From contig JBAIZL010000001.1 in NCBI GenBank assembly GCA_036971475.1, positions 82,165,483 through 82,229,482 on the forward strand: a DNA stretch of 64,000 nucleotides, given 5' to 3'. Of this stretch, positions 10,746-23,654 are shown piece after piece (the stretch's first letter is position 1; each line of letters opens with the position of its first letter). The notes beneath the pieces were generated by a model. The model saw only the letters and a program-made list of their open reading frames with translations, did not search any database and had not been told where the DNA came from. This DNA is from Prosapia bicincta. Its lineage: Eukaryota; Arthropoda; Insecta; Hemiptera; Cercopidae. The position numbers and the translations under genes were made by a program.

Positions 10746-11460
10746 TTAACTAAAATGATACATAATTTTTCTTATGCTAAAAAGTATGGTTAGGTTATTT
10801 TCGTAGTTTGTTATTTCATGTTTATGTGATATTAGGTGTGCTGCAACGTTTGATACTTTTGTATTTTTATTTTTGAATGCTCTGTAATGTTCTTCAAATC
10901 TTATTTTAAATGATCTGGTCGTTTTCCCTATGTAAAATGCGTTGCAGTCGTTACATGTAATTTTGTAAATTCCTGATAGGTTATGTTTTTCTGTATTTGT
11001 TTTGTGGTTTGTGTTACTAAAATATTTTATTATTTTGTTGTTTGGTTTGTATGTTGGAGTGTAGTATTCTTTTTTGTATATACTTGTTAATTTTTCTATT
11101 TTGTTAATGGTGTACAATATTGGTTTTGAAATACTTAAAACATACTTGAAATAAATAATAACCCAATAGAATTAAACTCACTAAAAAAATACCACATTTA
11201 TAAAAACATACACAATTTAATGAACCTGCAGACCACATATACAGAAGACATACTATATAAAAACATCATACACGCAGATCAAGAGAAAATGTGTGTAACG
11301 TCAACAAATACCAACATCATGGACCGAACATCTACACCAGGAAAATAATCAGTGATTCGACAAGTGACCGAAAGGTGCCTCATCACAACAAGGTAAAATT
11401 ATTGCTCTTAGTGGTGGATAAAAGTATTTACAAAATTAATATATCAACTTCATATATATA
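10746..11460 (+). mobile_element. PLE-B copy with 5' inversion
   Basis: The 3' part (11137-11460, plus) holds the C-terminal codons and tail of PLE-B. The part that should precede it is present but inverted (10786-11117, minus; SGIYKITCNDCNAFYIGKTT through NYENNLTIL). The two halves meet at the same point of the element: catactt ends the inverted part and begins the direct part. This is the signature of twin priming described for LINE-1. The GIY-YIG domain is thereby split onto opposite strands and is dead. Confidence 0.82.
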
Positions 11461-13745
11461 TATAAATCGTAAATTATTGCAATTAAAAATAACATAAATG
11501 AAATGACATAATGATTTTACATAAACATGCATTTTTTGAAATATTAAAAAAATTCTACATATGGTTTATCCTGTAGTTATATAAGCAATTGGTTAATTGT
11601 TTTGGTATTAAGCAAAAAACCAAATTTATTATAAGTATTTATTTAAATACCGACTTATGATTTAATCAGTGAAACCAAGATAATTAAAACTAACAATAAA
11701 ATTTAGTTTGAACATAAGTATTCCTTGCTTCCTAAAATATTTGTGTAGAGATCAACAACTAAACCAGAAACTAAGTTTAGAAAAAAATGTAAATGAAAAT
11801 AGATGATTCTACCTTGTGTAAGAAATTGTTCAAGTGGTTATAGAACAGATAACAACAGCTGAGTACCATTTCATCAAATAAGAAACTATCCCTTAATGAA
11901 TTAGTCCCATTCATCATGCTTTGCAAATAACAATTTAATAATATATTAAGGTACTCCATATGTAGAAAACTTAGATACTATTTTCAAGCTAAATGTATTT
12001 ACTGTAAACTCTAAACATTTTAAGAATTATTTTATATCCCTTTTTCCCAAAATCCCATTGATTATACAATAATAAGAACATATCATGCATTTGGCATTCA
12101 AGAATATTAAATTTGTTTACTTTAAGAGTAATCTTTTAAAGATTAAAATACTAACCCCCAATCTCTTACTTTTCACTATATGTCAGATTAACACATTCCC
12201 TGCAGTTTAGTACCAGTAACAGAAGCAGCGACTGGTGCAAGTTGGGGTTATAGCACCAGTATGACAAATGACAGCAGTTTTCTATGTTCTAAAGATAAGT
12301 CAAATTTATTGCTTTTAAATTTTTAAGGAAGGTCTCGACCTATTCTCAATACTGATTCAAGAATACCTACTTTATCTTTTTCTTTAACAAGTGTGTAGTT
12401 TCTGGTTCCAGCTACAAATCCTTATTTATTTATTCAGTTTTGGTTTTTAATGCATGAACCTAATAATAAACTTATCAACATTTTTATTTATGTTCCTATC
12501 AGTTATTTATTTGTCAGTTATCAGTTATTTACAATATCTAGACTGCTCAGTTTGACCTCATTTCTTCAAACATTTAAACCTTATTTGCCTTTTAGATAAA
12601 GTAAAGTTGTGACAAATTTTTAATATTGATTCCAATATACCAATATCTATTACTAATAGATTCTATTATTTTATAAATAAAAATGGAGACAATAATGCCT
12701 AATAACATTGATTTAATACATAAACAAAGATGATATGTATCTTGTATTAAAACAAACTATGTATGCAGTTCATTGAGCAAGGTCCCAATAGGAAATAGGA
12801 AGTCAGTAGCTATAGGAGTTTACTACAAGGGAACCAGAGCAACAGATCAATTACAAGAAGCTGAATCAAGATTTGTTAGCAAGTGCCATTACATTACTCT
12901 ATCTATATTCAAGCTAATTTGAGCAATTCTAAAGAGGAATATAAATTAAACTTACCAAGAACTTTACAATTACAATTTCTACTTTCTTGTATAAAATTGT
13001 GTTTGATGTCAAGAATAGACAATTACGAAGGCATCATCTGGGATTTTCATACAATCCCTAGTATTTTTTTTCTGTGAAGAGAGCCTAACAAATTTTTATA
13101 TTGATAAAATAAATTCGTAAGACTTTAATCATCTATATTCTTGTAATATAACCTGTAATTATTATAGTCCTCATGGTAAATGCTTACTGAATTAAACCAA
13201 CTTCACATCTTTTTAATTGAATCGTCGTCTATTTTGGTAATACCCACTGCTTAGTTTAAGTAACAATTTTATTTATAAAACAAATAAATATTCATAAGAT
13301 AAATCAATAATTGTAAGAATAACAGGAAAAACAGAGAGTATGTTTATTTGCAATAGAAGCAAAAGTATGTTAAGGGAGAAAGCTGATTCGTGCCTTAATA
13401 TATGTGGTGCATTTTTCCAATTTAAATGCTATTTCTGAAAACTGTAAAGTTATAATACACTTTTGAGTTAATTTTGCTACTGTTATAGATGTTCCTAAAA
13501 TTATTGAAAGTTAGAAATGTTAGGAGCTCATATAGTGTATGATAACTCTCAACCCATATTACCTTTTCTGTTTAGCAACAGTTAATAGAAAATATCATGG
13601 CTATTACAGACTTGTGACAAAATGAAACATACAATGTATACAAAAACAATACATAATAGACACATAAATTACATACAATAAATGAATATAAATCATAACC
13701 CAAACAAAAAATATTTTTTAAATACAGAGCTGCTCTGATGTCGTG
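11461..13745. other. Osbp intron 4, no gene seen
   Basis: AT-rich intronic DNA. Short open frames here (for example 12883-13077) show no family resemblance. Nothing else can be supported. Confidence 0.6.
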
Positions 13746-13747
13746 TA

Positions 13748-15138
13748 CAGTAACACTTCGACTTACACTATCTCGTGTTACGTGATTCCCAAGCTACGTG
13801 GTTTTAAATCATGCCGTCAGAATTACGCAGAAACTGTCCTGTTTTGGATAAAAATGCCTAAAAAACTTGTATAGCGCATGAAAAGAAAATAATTCCAGGT
13901 TTTAAGGCTGCTAAAGACAGATTGACAGTGATGGTTGGCGCAAATACAGCTGGTGACTGTAAGTTGCAACATCTTATAGTTTATTGCTCAAAAAATTCAA
14001 GGCTATTAAAAAATATTTCTAAAGCTAGTTTGCACGTGATTTGGAAGTTTAATCGGAAGGCTTGGGTGATAGCTACATTTTTTGAGGATCGGTTTGGTCA
14101 TCATTTCATACCTCAAGTCGAACGTTATTGACGGTCTAAACAAATTTCTTATAAGTAATTCCTATTAATTGACAATGCACCTGCTAATCCTCCTACTATT
14201 TTAACTAATTTCGACACACGCATTAAAGTAATATTTTTGCCACCAAACAAAACTAGTTTGCTTCAACCGATGGATCAGGAAGTCATAAAAGCATAAAGCT
14301 AATCACACAAGATCATTTGCGCATCTGCGTGAAGCTATGAGACAGAACAACAAGCTCGCTGTTGAAGATTTTTTAAATTCAGTGAAACAATTCAATGTTT
14401 TAGAATCATCAATGAAATTTCACAAAAAACTCTGAATGGCGTTTGGAAAAAGGTGTGTCTATTTTTTTCGTCACTGAACTCAAGCGGAATCAGTACCAGA
14501 GTCTGATAAAATTGCTGATGTGATTGAAGAAGTTGTCGAATTTGCCCGGCAACTCAATTTATAAGTGGATAGCGACGACGTTCAAGAACTGCTGAATACA
14601 CAACCAGGAGCTGACAATTAATTGATGAGCTAATAGAAATGCGTGAACAAGAGCAAGACATACATTCTTTAGTCCCAGTTGACGTAGAAGATGAAATGAC
14701 GGTTAGAAACTTGACCAAAGGCCTTAGTTTAATTGGGCGAGGCATACTAATTTTGAAAAACAGACTCCAACGATGAGCTTATTTCTGCTACACAACAAAA
14801 AAATTAGCGAGTTACGAGGCAATTCTTCGTAAGAAAAAAATTTTCCATTTGTCAAACGAATTTACTAAATTTTATGAAGCCTTCTATGTCAAAATAACTT
14901 CTTTTTACTTACTACTTTGCAATATGTATGTATATAATATAATTTTTTGTTGTACTGAGTATTTAAGATTTTAATACATCTTCATGTTTCTTCTAAATTA
15001 TTAGTTTATTCAGTCTTTGGTCCAAATTAAACATGATTCCTATGTGATTGTATGTAAAATTATACCCTGACTTATGCGAATTTGACTTACACGGTTATCG
15101 TTTGGTGCCACCTATTGCATAAGTACAGGGTATTACTG
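13748..15138 (+). mobile_element. Tigger (pogo) element, internally deleted copy 1
   Basis: A 1391-bp element flanked by TA on both sides (13746-13747 and 15139-15140), with ends CAGTAACACTTCGACTTACAC and gggtattactg. Tigger ends typically read CAGTAATACCTCGAC-like sequence. Inside is a transposase pseudogene that starts at the DDE catalytic domain; the DNA-binding half is absent. Copy 2 (29527-30932, minus) has the same organisation. Confidence 0.88.
13850..14850 (+). pseudogene. Tigger transposase DDE domain, decayed
   Basis: Reading through stops and frameshifts, the order is AHEKKIIPGFKAAKDRLTV, then GDCKLQHLIVYCSKN, then FNRKAWVIATFFEDRFGHHF (in the open frame 13922-14131). Next come LLIDNAPANPP near 14165 (second catalytic Asp) and VIFLPPNKTSLLQPMDQ near 14235. 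These are the successive blocks of the DDE_1 domain of pogo/Tigger transposases. The N-terminal HTH and CENP-B domains are missing entirely, and the C-terminal part (RNLTKGLSLI) is recognisable but broken. It is not functional. Confidence 0.85.
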
Positions 15139-15140
15139 TA

Positions 15141-18100
15141 TTTTAAAAAAAAGTCTGGTGTATTGCAACAGGTTCTAAATTATTCTTCGTATGAACTTTA
15201 TCTTCCTTATCTTTATTTCACCTTTTATAAAATAATTATTAATTATTTATTTTCCCCAGACATCCCTCTTCTTCTTTTACATTCACCTACTTTTTTTACA
15301 TTTACCCATATTCCTCTTGCTTCTTTTATACTTACTTTTATTTATTTTCATTTTCCCCGAGACTCTTATTTACCGGTAAGTATTAGGACCTACCTTTCCT
15401 ATACTATTTATCTATTTCCTTCTGTCTCTACCCCTAGCCTACCTAATACTTACCTATTGCCCTGAAATGGTAGAATGACCTTGGACAAATTTCGGTCAGA
15501 CAACCAAAGCCTGCCTAGATCTCCTAGGAATAATTCCTAGATTTAGTTTAAAACCAATTAGCAGATTATTTCCTTATACTAGCTTAATACTCAGGGTGGG
15601 GTGATTGCTATTTGAGGTGTTTTGCACTTGGAAACTTTTCAGTAAGATACTGTGAAACTGTGTGTCATTTATTTATATCAAAACTAATGACATTCAAACA
15701 TTCACAGGGTTTGATTTATTTTACAATTGTTACCACACTGACAACATTGTTAATATAATTCTAAATTTCTTTGACTGTCTTGTAATAAATCAATTGCAAT
15801 TATCCATTGGAATCATATTGACTTTTAAACTTTAATTTTTATAAAAATTATTTTAATATATTTTTTTGTCTGATTTTATTTTATTTGGTTTACATAAACT
15901 ATTAAAATACCAATACTTGACAATAAACAAAAATATATATATTCTTAGCTTTACCTACTTTCGGTTTTAATTAATTTTGCCTGTAAAATTTTCTATTGGT
16001 TTTAATATTGTCCTTTAAATTCTGATTATTAAATGTAATCCACCGCATTAGATAATGTAATAAAATGACATTCTGCCAATCCTTTTGCATTACATAAAAT
16101 GATTAAAGAATAAAATAAACATAAAACAGATTCTTCTTTTGATTAGCTTAAATGCTTAGACTGTATAATTGTAATATATTTAACGTTTTATTGACTTGTT
16201 AATTTTATGCTCATTGTAAATGTAATTCATATTTTGCTAATTATAACAATTCTCAACTACTAATTACTATTAGCTTATCCCTTATAATAAAATTTATTTT
16301 AAATACAAAATGTATTTAATTCATTAGACAAAAAACCTTTAGTAAAATTCTCAAAATTCACTTCTTTATATCTTATAACAGGAATATTTTTTTAAAGCTA
16401 AACATTATTTAATCCTTTGGCTATAAAATTTTATGACATTTTCTTAATTATTATTTATTTATATTTCATCACAAAATCTTATAATCAAGAGAAAAATTAT
16501 ATAATTTCATAGACAATAAACATTTTATAAATTTTCCATCAAAGCCAAATATGTTTGTGACATTGTTATTTTGTAAATTGAATTTTTATTTGAAGTATTT
16601 CTGGTTTTGACTTGCTTTTTGTCTAAAAGGTATTGTCTATTGGGAATCGTCATCTCTGCAATCTTGTCTGGTCCAGTAAATGGACCAATCAATGCAACCA
16701 GTCTGGGTTGGTTTAGAAACGCTTAAATAGTTCCTCTTCCTTGTTTGGGGGTGCAACCTCGAATTGTCTTCTTATTTTAACATCTTACAGCATTTTGAAA
16801 CTACTTTTACAACCAGATTTAAAACTTGTTACTGAATTATATGTTTAAAGTTTATACTGTTGGAAATAATACTGTTAAAATAATACAATTTGAAAATAGT
16901 TCCAATTGTTTTATAAACTTTCTGCGACGGGCATGCTTCATAAAATTCGACCAACTGACAGCTTACCTGGCAGGACTAAAGATTTGAGCCTTAGCCAGAC
17001 AGAGTCTCTTCTCGCATGTTGAAAAACTTCATCCAGGACGTTCTCTCTGCGCTTGATCTCTTCTCTCTCGCCGCTGTTCTCAGACTAACTGCCGTTGCAG
17101 AATTATTATTCCCACTCCTGCCTTTATCTTCTTGGACTATATTACGTTCAATCAGTACGTCTTATCTCTCAACATCTTCCGTTGTTTTGTATAATATTTA
17201 TTAAAAATAGTTAGGTAATTTAATTAAAACTTGCAAAATTTAAAATTTGTGCTTTACTTTACATGTTTTCTTTAATTATAATACAGTTTGGTTACATTTA
17301 TTAATTTCTACTCGGTATACTTTCATTTTGAACATTTTAGAATTTAAGAAATCTTTATATATTCAGTTTCAAATCTTATGCTCTTCAAATGGCATTTCTT
17401 CCCGTTTGAATGTTTGTGTGTGTGTGTGTGTGTGTTTGTGCTGTGTGCGCATGTGTGTGTGTGTATGTGTATGTGTGTATATTTTGTGTGTGGAAAGAAA
17501 GAAAGAGCGAAAAAGAACTTGTCCAGGGACAAACTGGGACACCTTTAGGACTTTTTCCTTAGGTGAAAGTAATGAAAAATGTTCAAAATAACATAAGTCT
17601 GGAAACGATTTGATAATGAGTTACAGCAGGAAAAAGATTCACCCTTTATAGTTTTTCCATTACAATGGAACTATACTACAATTTGTGGGGGTGTCAATTG
17701 AAGTGTATAATTTGGTAGATTTTATGTCTCAAATAAACTGACAAATTGAATTAAACAGATTCCAGATCTGTAGCTGAGTAATTTTTAAATTATCTGTCAA
17801 AATATACAAACCTTGGTATGAAAAACATGTTTAGATTTGTACTACATAAAGTTTGTTAAATGACTAACAAAAACATATTATTTTTAAAAGAAACTAGTAG
17901 AGAATTATATTCTAAAGAGAGTTTTGTAAAATAGATCAATAACAAAAAAAACGGAAATGACTTGTTCACCTGTAAACACTGAAGAAAAGTTCAAATATTT
18001 TTAAATAATGAGTGAATTGATGTTTGTCTTATTTTAAGGTGTTTCATCCAGCAATTTTAAAATCCTCTAATTGTTAATATACTTGTCTCAATTTCAATAC

Positions 18101-19920
18101 AGGGAAAATTATATGTAATATCTACAAAGATCTAGACCACTACAAATATTATAGTAGTGTGCACTACTTTAAAATTATACGTGCTTGTATGCCCTTATAT
18201 ATCTGCTTGAGTTTTCATCTGTTCACTTTTGTGTTGTATTAGCTATTGTAAAACTTTCATACCATTCCAATTTTCCCTTACCATTATTAATATATTTGTG
18301 TGTCCCAATTTCTAGTGTTCTGAAATCCTGAGAATTTTTACCTTTTTCAGAATCAATATAGGTTTTTTTTTGACACCTGAAAGTTTCAATAAATTCTCTG
18401 TTTCTATGATTTGTCCAAAATTACTTACTTCCTGACTTATTTTGATTAGTGTGTCCTTATCACATTTATTTTGACTTCACGTAAAATTATTACCAGTTAG
18501 TTTCCAAAAAAAAAACATTTTTTAAATTAAATATTTCCATCTATAAGTTATTTACTAAAACCATACCAATTTTAACCAATTAAATTTTGACAAAAAACTA
18601 AACTTAAACCGAAAGTAAAAATTAAGGCAACAAAAATTAATTTTACACAAATTAGATTAATCGAAAGTCGCATATATAATTGAAACAATTATTATAGTAG
18701 TCAAAACATTCTATTTTTTAAAAAAAAGTTTAAATACTGGTACAAATTATAAAAAGACGCTTAAATAAAGATATTACAATAAAAATAATTCTATCTGCTA
18801 CCTGTAAGCTATATCTTCCTTTGTAGTTATTCTTGCTTTTAAGTCACAGGAACTTCTAATTTAAATTATCACACCAATTATTATGCTTCTTTTTTATTGA
18901 TAAAGTCATTACGTTTATTTCTTTTTTAATAAATTATAAAATTTATATAATTCTATAATTATCTCGGTCATTATATAAAATTCATGATGTAATTGGTTCA
19001 ATCTAGAATTTAAAATATTGTAACTTTTACAAATTTCAAATAAATGTTTACTGAATGGTTCGCTGTTGATAATTATATTTATTCTTTGTTATGCGCTATA
19101 TGAAATGCTGTTCAGCCTGATCCCATATGGGTTTCTGTTTGATTCTGTTTTGGTAAAAATCTTCCCTTGTGTCAGCTTCTAATTTAATAAATTCAAAATT
19201 AATAGAAACAACAAAAATGTGGAAGATTTCATTTTATTAATGTCAAATACTCATATTAAACATTGTAAGTATTTAACTAAATAAAAAAAAAATATCTACT
19301 ATTTCAAGCATTTTACTACTTGTACTTGAACTATGCATTTTTACAAATTAAAATTCTTGCCAACCTATTGCTTATCTTGAAGGCTCTTTAAAATAAATTT
19401 CACAGGTACTAGATTAAAAGAAAACCACAACTAAAAAACTAAGGATTGACACAAAACATCCCAAAGTGTAAAGTTCAGCAACAAAAAAGAAGTTTCATGA
19501 GAATATTCCTGTTTTTCCTTAAATATTTCCTAAAACATTTTAAATCAATCAATTGTCAAAAACTTTGATAAAAGTTCTACCAATCACTTGTTTTGTAAAC
19601 TCCACTTATTGTGTTTTTTAATAAAAAGTTTTTTTTTCTAAAAATTTTGTTACAGCAAAAATATCATATCCAACTTGAGTTACATAGTCACATGATCTGT
19701 CTATACCTTATAATAAAAAATATATATTTTGCCTATTTTTCATATTCTATAAATAATCTAGAATTATCTATGTTCCTAGTGTTATTCCTAATAACCTAGG
19801 TTATACTGACTGTACTCAATTAAATGCCAAAAGTTTTAGGTTATTTGGCTGCTAGTAAAATATTTCATTTATTAATAAACGAGTGTTAAAACAAATGCAT
19901 GAAAACATTAAAAACTGAAG
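15141..19920. other. Osbp intron 4, no gene seen
   Basis: This 4.8-kb AT-rich stretch has no supportable exon. A TG/CA microsatellite lies at about 17411-17490. A minus-strand peptide near 16640-16690 (LIGPFTGPDKIAEM) weakly recalls the end of an LTR-retroelement polyprotein but is too short to call. Osbp exons 4 and 5 join in frame across this interval. Confidence 0.6.
17411..17490. repeat. (TG)n microsatellite
   Basis: Runs of tgtgtg interrupted by short variants (ctgtgtgcgcatgtg). They produce Cys-Val and His-Thr pseudo-peptides in overlapping frames. Confidence 0.95.
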
Positions 19921-19922
19921 CA

Positions 19923-19980
<58 letters not shown>

Positions 19981-20065
19981 TTTAAGTGCTTTTATGTGTT
20001 TCTATTTCAAGACTACAGTGTGGACTCTTACCAAGGTAAGTCTGTCAGTCTCCTAGTCCAAAAAA

Positions 20066-20120
<55 letters not shown>
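19923..20120. repeat. (TA)n tracts flanking a PLE tail fragment
   Basis: Two TA runs (19925-19977 and 20071-20118) enclose about 90 bp with taagtctgtcagtctcctag and aagactacagtgtggactc. Those words are the reverse complement of the block at 41780-41870. This appears to be the terminal fragment of a PLE related to families A and D, bracketed by TA on both sides. Confidence 0.75.
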
Positions 20121-20121
<1 letters not shown>

Positions 20122-20139
20122 GTTAATATATTACTATTG

Positions 20140-20730
20140 TAAGTAATAATGCTCAACATAACACTACAACCTGAACACAAAAATAATAAAAATAAAAAAA
20201 TCTACCTAAAATATAAATACACCAATAACAAAATAGAAAAACTAACAAATATATACAACAAAGAATACTACACTCCAACATAGAAACCAAACAACAAAAT
20301 AATAAAATATCTTAATAACACAAACCACAAAACAAATACAGAAAAACATAACCTATCAGGAGTTTACAAAATTACATGTAACGACTGCAATGCATTTTAC
20401 ATAGGGAAAACGACCAGATCATTTAAAATAAGATTTGAAGAACTTTACAGAGCATTCAAAAATAGAAATACAAAGGTATCAAATGTTGCAGCACACCTAA
20501 TATCACATAAACATGAAATAACAAACTACGAATATAACCTAACCATACTTGAAATAAATAATAACCCAATAGAATTAAACTCACTAGAAAAATACCACAT
20601 TTACAAAAACACACACAACAATTTAATGAACTTAGAGACCACATATACATAAGACATACTATATAAAAACATCATACACACAGATCAAGAGAAAATGTGT
20701 GTAACGTCAACAAATACCAACATATATATA
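20140..20730 (+). pseudogene. PLE-B fragment with broken GIY-YIG domain
   Basis: The direct-orientation PLE-B sequence reads from TLQPEHKNN through SGVYKITCNDCNAFYIGKTT and LEKYHIYKN, with stop codons inside (one after YYTPT, one near LETTYT). It ends at a short TA run at 20722-20734, where the following PLE-B copy begins in opposite orientation. Confidence 0.8.
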
Positions 20731-20732
20731 TA

Positions 20733-21112
20733 TATTCTTGATATTTTACGTTATCCATTGTTTTTCCGTTGCACTGACTTTATGAAGTTAATATATTACT
20801 ATTGTAAGTAATTTTATCCACCATTAAGTGCAATAATTTTACCTTGAGTGATGAGGCACCTTTCGGTCAATTGACCATTGTCGAATCACTGATGTTTTTC
20901 TGTTGTAGATGTTCGGTCTGTGAAGTTGGTGTTTGTTGACGTTACGCGCACTTTTTCTTGATCTGTGTGTATGATATTTCTATATAGTATGTCTTCTGTA
21001 TATGTTGTTTGTAGATTCATTAAATTGTTGTGTAAGTTTTTATAAATGTGGTATTTTTCTAGTGAGTTTAGTTCTATTGGGTTGTTATTTATTTCAAGTA
21101 TGGTTAGGTTAT
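20733..21112 (-). repeat. Inverted PLE-B 3' segment
   Basis: The 380 bp are the reverse complement of the last part of PLE-B (C-terminal codons plus tail), corresponding to 21816-22140 in the adjacent copy. It starts within aacctaaccatactt, a few bases from the breakpoint used in the copy at 10746-11460. With the following copy it makes an element with tails pointing outward at both ends. Confidence 0.85.
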
Positions 21113-22038
21113 TTAATATTGGTTACATAATATTAAACAAACTAAATACATACAACGAAAACATACAATTCACCGTTGAAACAGAAACAAATAGAACAAT
21201 CAACTTCCTCCACATTACTTTAAATATAAATGATAATAAAATAGAAACTACAGTATACAGGAAACCTACTTCCAACAATACCACAATACACTACAAATCT
21301 AACCACCCCTGGACACACAAAATTAACACTTACAGTAACATGATAAATAAAGCAATAAAATACACACAGGATAACAAACAAAAATTAAATGAAGAATTAG
21401 ATAACATTACAAAAATAGCAATAGAAAATGGATACAACAAACACATTATAAAAAATATATACATTAAATTCACAAAAAAACCTAACCTCAACACAACACT
21501 ACAACCGGAAGACGAAAAAATAACAAATATATACAACAAAGAATACTACACTCCAACTTACAAACCAAACAACAAAATAATAAAATATCTTAATAACACA
21601 AACCACAAAACAAATTCAGAAAAACATAACCTATCAGGAATTTACAAAATCACATGCAACAACTGTAACGCTTTTTACATAGGAAAAACAACCAGAACAT
21701 TTAAAATAAGATTTGAAGAACATTATAGAGCATTCAAAAACAAAAATTCTAAAGTATCAAATGTTGCAGCACACCTAATATCCCATAAACACGAAATAAC
21801 AAATTACGAAAATAACCTAACCATACTCGAAATAAATAACAACCCAATAGAACTAAACTCACTAGAAAAATACCACATTTATAAAAACTTACACAACAAT
21901 TTAATGAATCTACAAACAACATATACAGAAGACATACTATATAGAAATATCATACACACAGATCAAGAAAAAGTGCGCGTAACGTCAACAAACACCAACT
22001 TCACAGACCGAACATCTACAACAGAAAAACATGAGTGA
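21046..22038 (+). CDS. PLE-B RT thumb and GIY-YIG endonuclease, fused to antisense tail
   Basis: The frame has 330 residues. The first 22-25 residues (MWYFSSEF...) are translated from the inverted tail on the opposite strand and are not PLE protein. Genuine PLE sequence begins around ILNKLNTYNENIQFTVE, continues to the thumb motif TTVYRKPTSNNTTIHYKSNH, and then loses about 20 linker residues after TTLQPE compared with the 7415-8302 copy. The GIY-YIG domain is intact by eye: SGIYKITCNNCNAFYIGKTT with RFEEHYRAF. The RT palm is absent. It shows how an inverted terminal repeat can supply a new start codon, but there is no evidence of expression. Confidence 0.8.
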   Translation: MWYFSSEFSSIGLLFISSMVRLFNIGYIILNKLNTYNENIQFTVETETNRTINFLHITLNINDNKIETTVYRKPTSNNTTIHYKSNHPWTHKINTYSNMINKAIKYTQDNKQKLNEELDNITKIAIENGYNKHIIKNIYIKFTKKPNLNTTLQPEDEKITNIYNKEYYTPTYKPNNKIIKYLNNTNHKTNSEKHNLSGIYKITCNNCNAFYIGKTTRTFKIRFEEHYRAFKNKNSKVSNVAAHLISHKHEITNYENNLTILEINNNPIELNSLEKYHIYKNLHNNLMNLQTTYTEDILYRNIIHTDQEKVRVTSTNTNFTDRTSTTEKHE

Positions 22039-22160
22039 TTCGACAATGGTCAATTGACCGAAAGGTGTCTCATCACTCAAGGTAAAATTATTGCACTTAA
22101 TGGTGGATAAAATTACTTACATAGTAATATATTAACTTATATAAATATATATATATATAA
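22039..22160 (+). repeat. PLE-B 3' tail and short TA run
   Basis: Same tail as at 8303-8451 (hairpin GGTC-AATT-GACC), ending at atatatatatat near 22145-22160. Confidence 0.82.
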
Positions 22161-22760
22161 TAAGAGAAATACAAATACAAGAATTATTTATTGGATCATA
22201 CAATTCAAAGCTTTTTGTTGGTAAACAGTGCCAACATCATCAGGAATAATAAAGAAGAGTTAATTTCATATATACTAGTGTTAGTTAGTAACAAATAGTG
22301 TTGCCGAATCTATTACAAAATTGTCAAATTTATTAATTTGTTGCCTCAACACTACATACATTGAATATAGTATCGAATTTCGATTTTATTTGTATCTGTT
22401 CATTTATCAATTTGTTATTATTATTATATTTCTATATTTCTGAAGTTTCACAGATATTCATTCTTTGGCCTTTGTTAATTTCTTTTATAAGTATCATATT
22501 GTTTATATTAGGAAATAAGTGATTATTATTGATACAATTATTAGCAAAATTTGTTTTATATATGTCTGGTTTATTATAAGCACTGAAATCCTCTGTGCGT
22601 CTATCTTTAAGGTTTTTCTTAGTTTGGGATATATATAAACTTTATTACAGTAATCACACTCTAATTTATATACACCGTTTTTTTCATGCATATTAACGCT
22701 TTTGATGCCAGGACTTTTTGCTAGGGTATCTGATCCAGTCCTGGCCATGATTTATTAAAA
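22161..22760 (-). mobile_element. PLE-G 3' fragment (GIY-YIG and tail)
   Basis: The minus-strand frame 22748-22503 contains NGVYKLECDYCNKVYI, the GIY-YIG signature, followed by a decayed arginine region (LRKTLKIDAQR). The tail toward 22161 contains CTGATGA and a TGTTGG/CCAACA helix (22205-22248), a hammerhead-like hairpin followed by AAAA instead of GAAA. No RT sequence is attached. The family differs from PLE-C next to it, since the tails do not match. Confidence 0.7.
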
Positions 22761-23650
22761 TGTAGTGGAACATGTAACAACAAAAAATTATGAGAAAATT
22801 GTTACTTACTAAAAGAAATTTTTCCAAACTTTTCTGGTTCCATTTTGTATAAAGTATATAAAATTAACAATCAGTTATAAATAAAAGCATCTTGTCTTTG
22901 TACACATAAAAATGAGTTTTTTTCCAAATTTTTACTTAATTATATCTATAAACAACAGAGATATAAATTTATAACTAAAGAGTGCACGTTTAGTTCCACA
23001 GCACAACATTGCAAAGAACGCATGAAAATGTATAAAAATAAGAGTAATTAATTAAGTCACTTGTGAAATTACAAAAAATAAACAAATCTAGTTTAGCTTT
23101 AATTGAATATTTTTATGTTGACTTATTGTCACGAAAAAAAAGGTTTTTATGTTGTATACACTAACACTTTTACACACAAACATAAACCACAATAAACAAT
23201 AATAAACTTGTAAACAATGTACACACTAAACTTCCAAATAAAAAGATCAACTGCTCAACAAAATTGTGAGTAACAAACAGACCCCTCACTCACTACTCTT
23301 AACAATGATAGGTGACGAGGCACTTGGTCTACAGCTACAGTCTACAAGTTTGAACTAAACAGAGTTGCTGAATCAAACTAGAAGTGCCTTTAAGTACTAT
23401 AACTGTGTAAACGAGTTCATTACAAATGTTTTAATATATGCAACAATTATTTGACCTATATATTATATTCTTTAAAAAATATTTTGTCAACGTCCAAAAA
23501 TTCGAACATAATTTATTATTATTATTCATTATATTTATAATTAGTTTTATATGCAAATTTGACGTCGGTATCTTTAAACTATTTTGTGATGTTTTTTATT
23601 TCATTACCAGTAAATGTAAATGATGTTAATATTGTTTTATTATCATTACT
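22761..23650. other. Osbp intron 4, no feature seen
   Basis: AT-rich intronic DNA. The open frame 23438-23623 is hydrophobic low-complexity sequence without any family signal. Confidence 0.6.
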
Positions 23651-23654
23651 TTTA

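Noticed and set aside
15082..15465. 127-residue plus-strand frame
   Set aside because: Aromatic/Leu-rich translation of T/C-rich DNA overlapping the end of a Tigger; no family signal.
16640..16760. Minus-strand peptide LIGPFTGPDKIAEM resembling an LTR-retroelement integrase tail
   Set aside because: Too short, no neighbouring integrase, RT or LTR.
16968..16982. gcttacctggcagg resembles the 5' end of U1 snRNA
   Set aside because: The match stops after about 14 bases; none of the following U1 sequence is present, so coincidence is likely.
17016..17204. 62-residue plus-strand frame rich in Leu/Ser
   Set aside because: Slightly less AT-rich than the flanks but no homology or splice context that I can defend.
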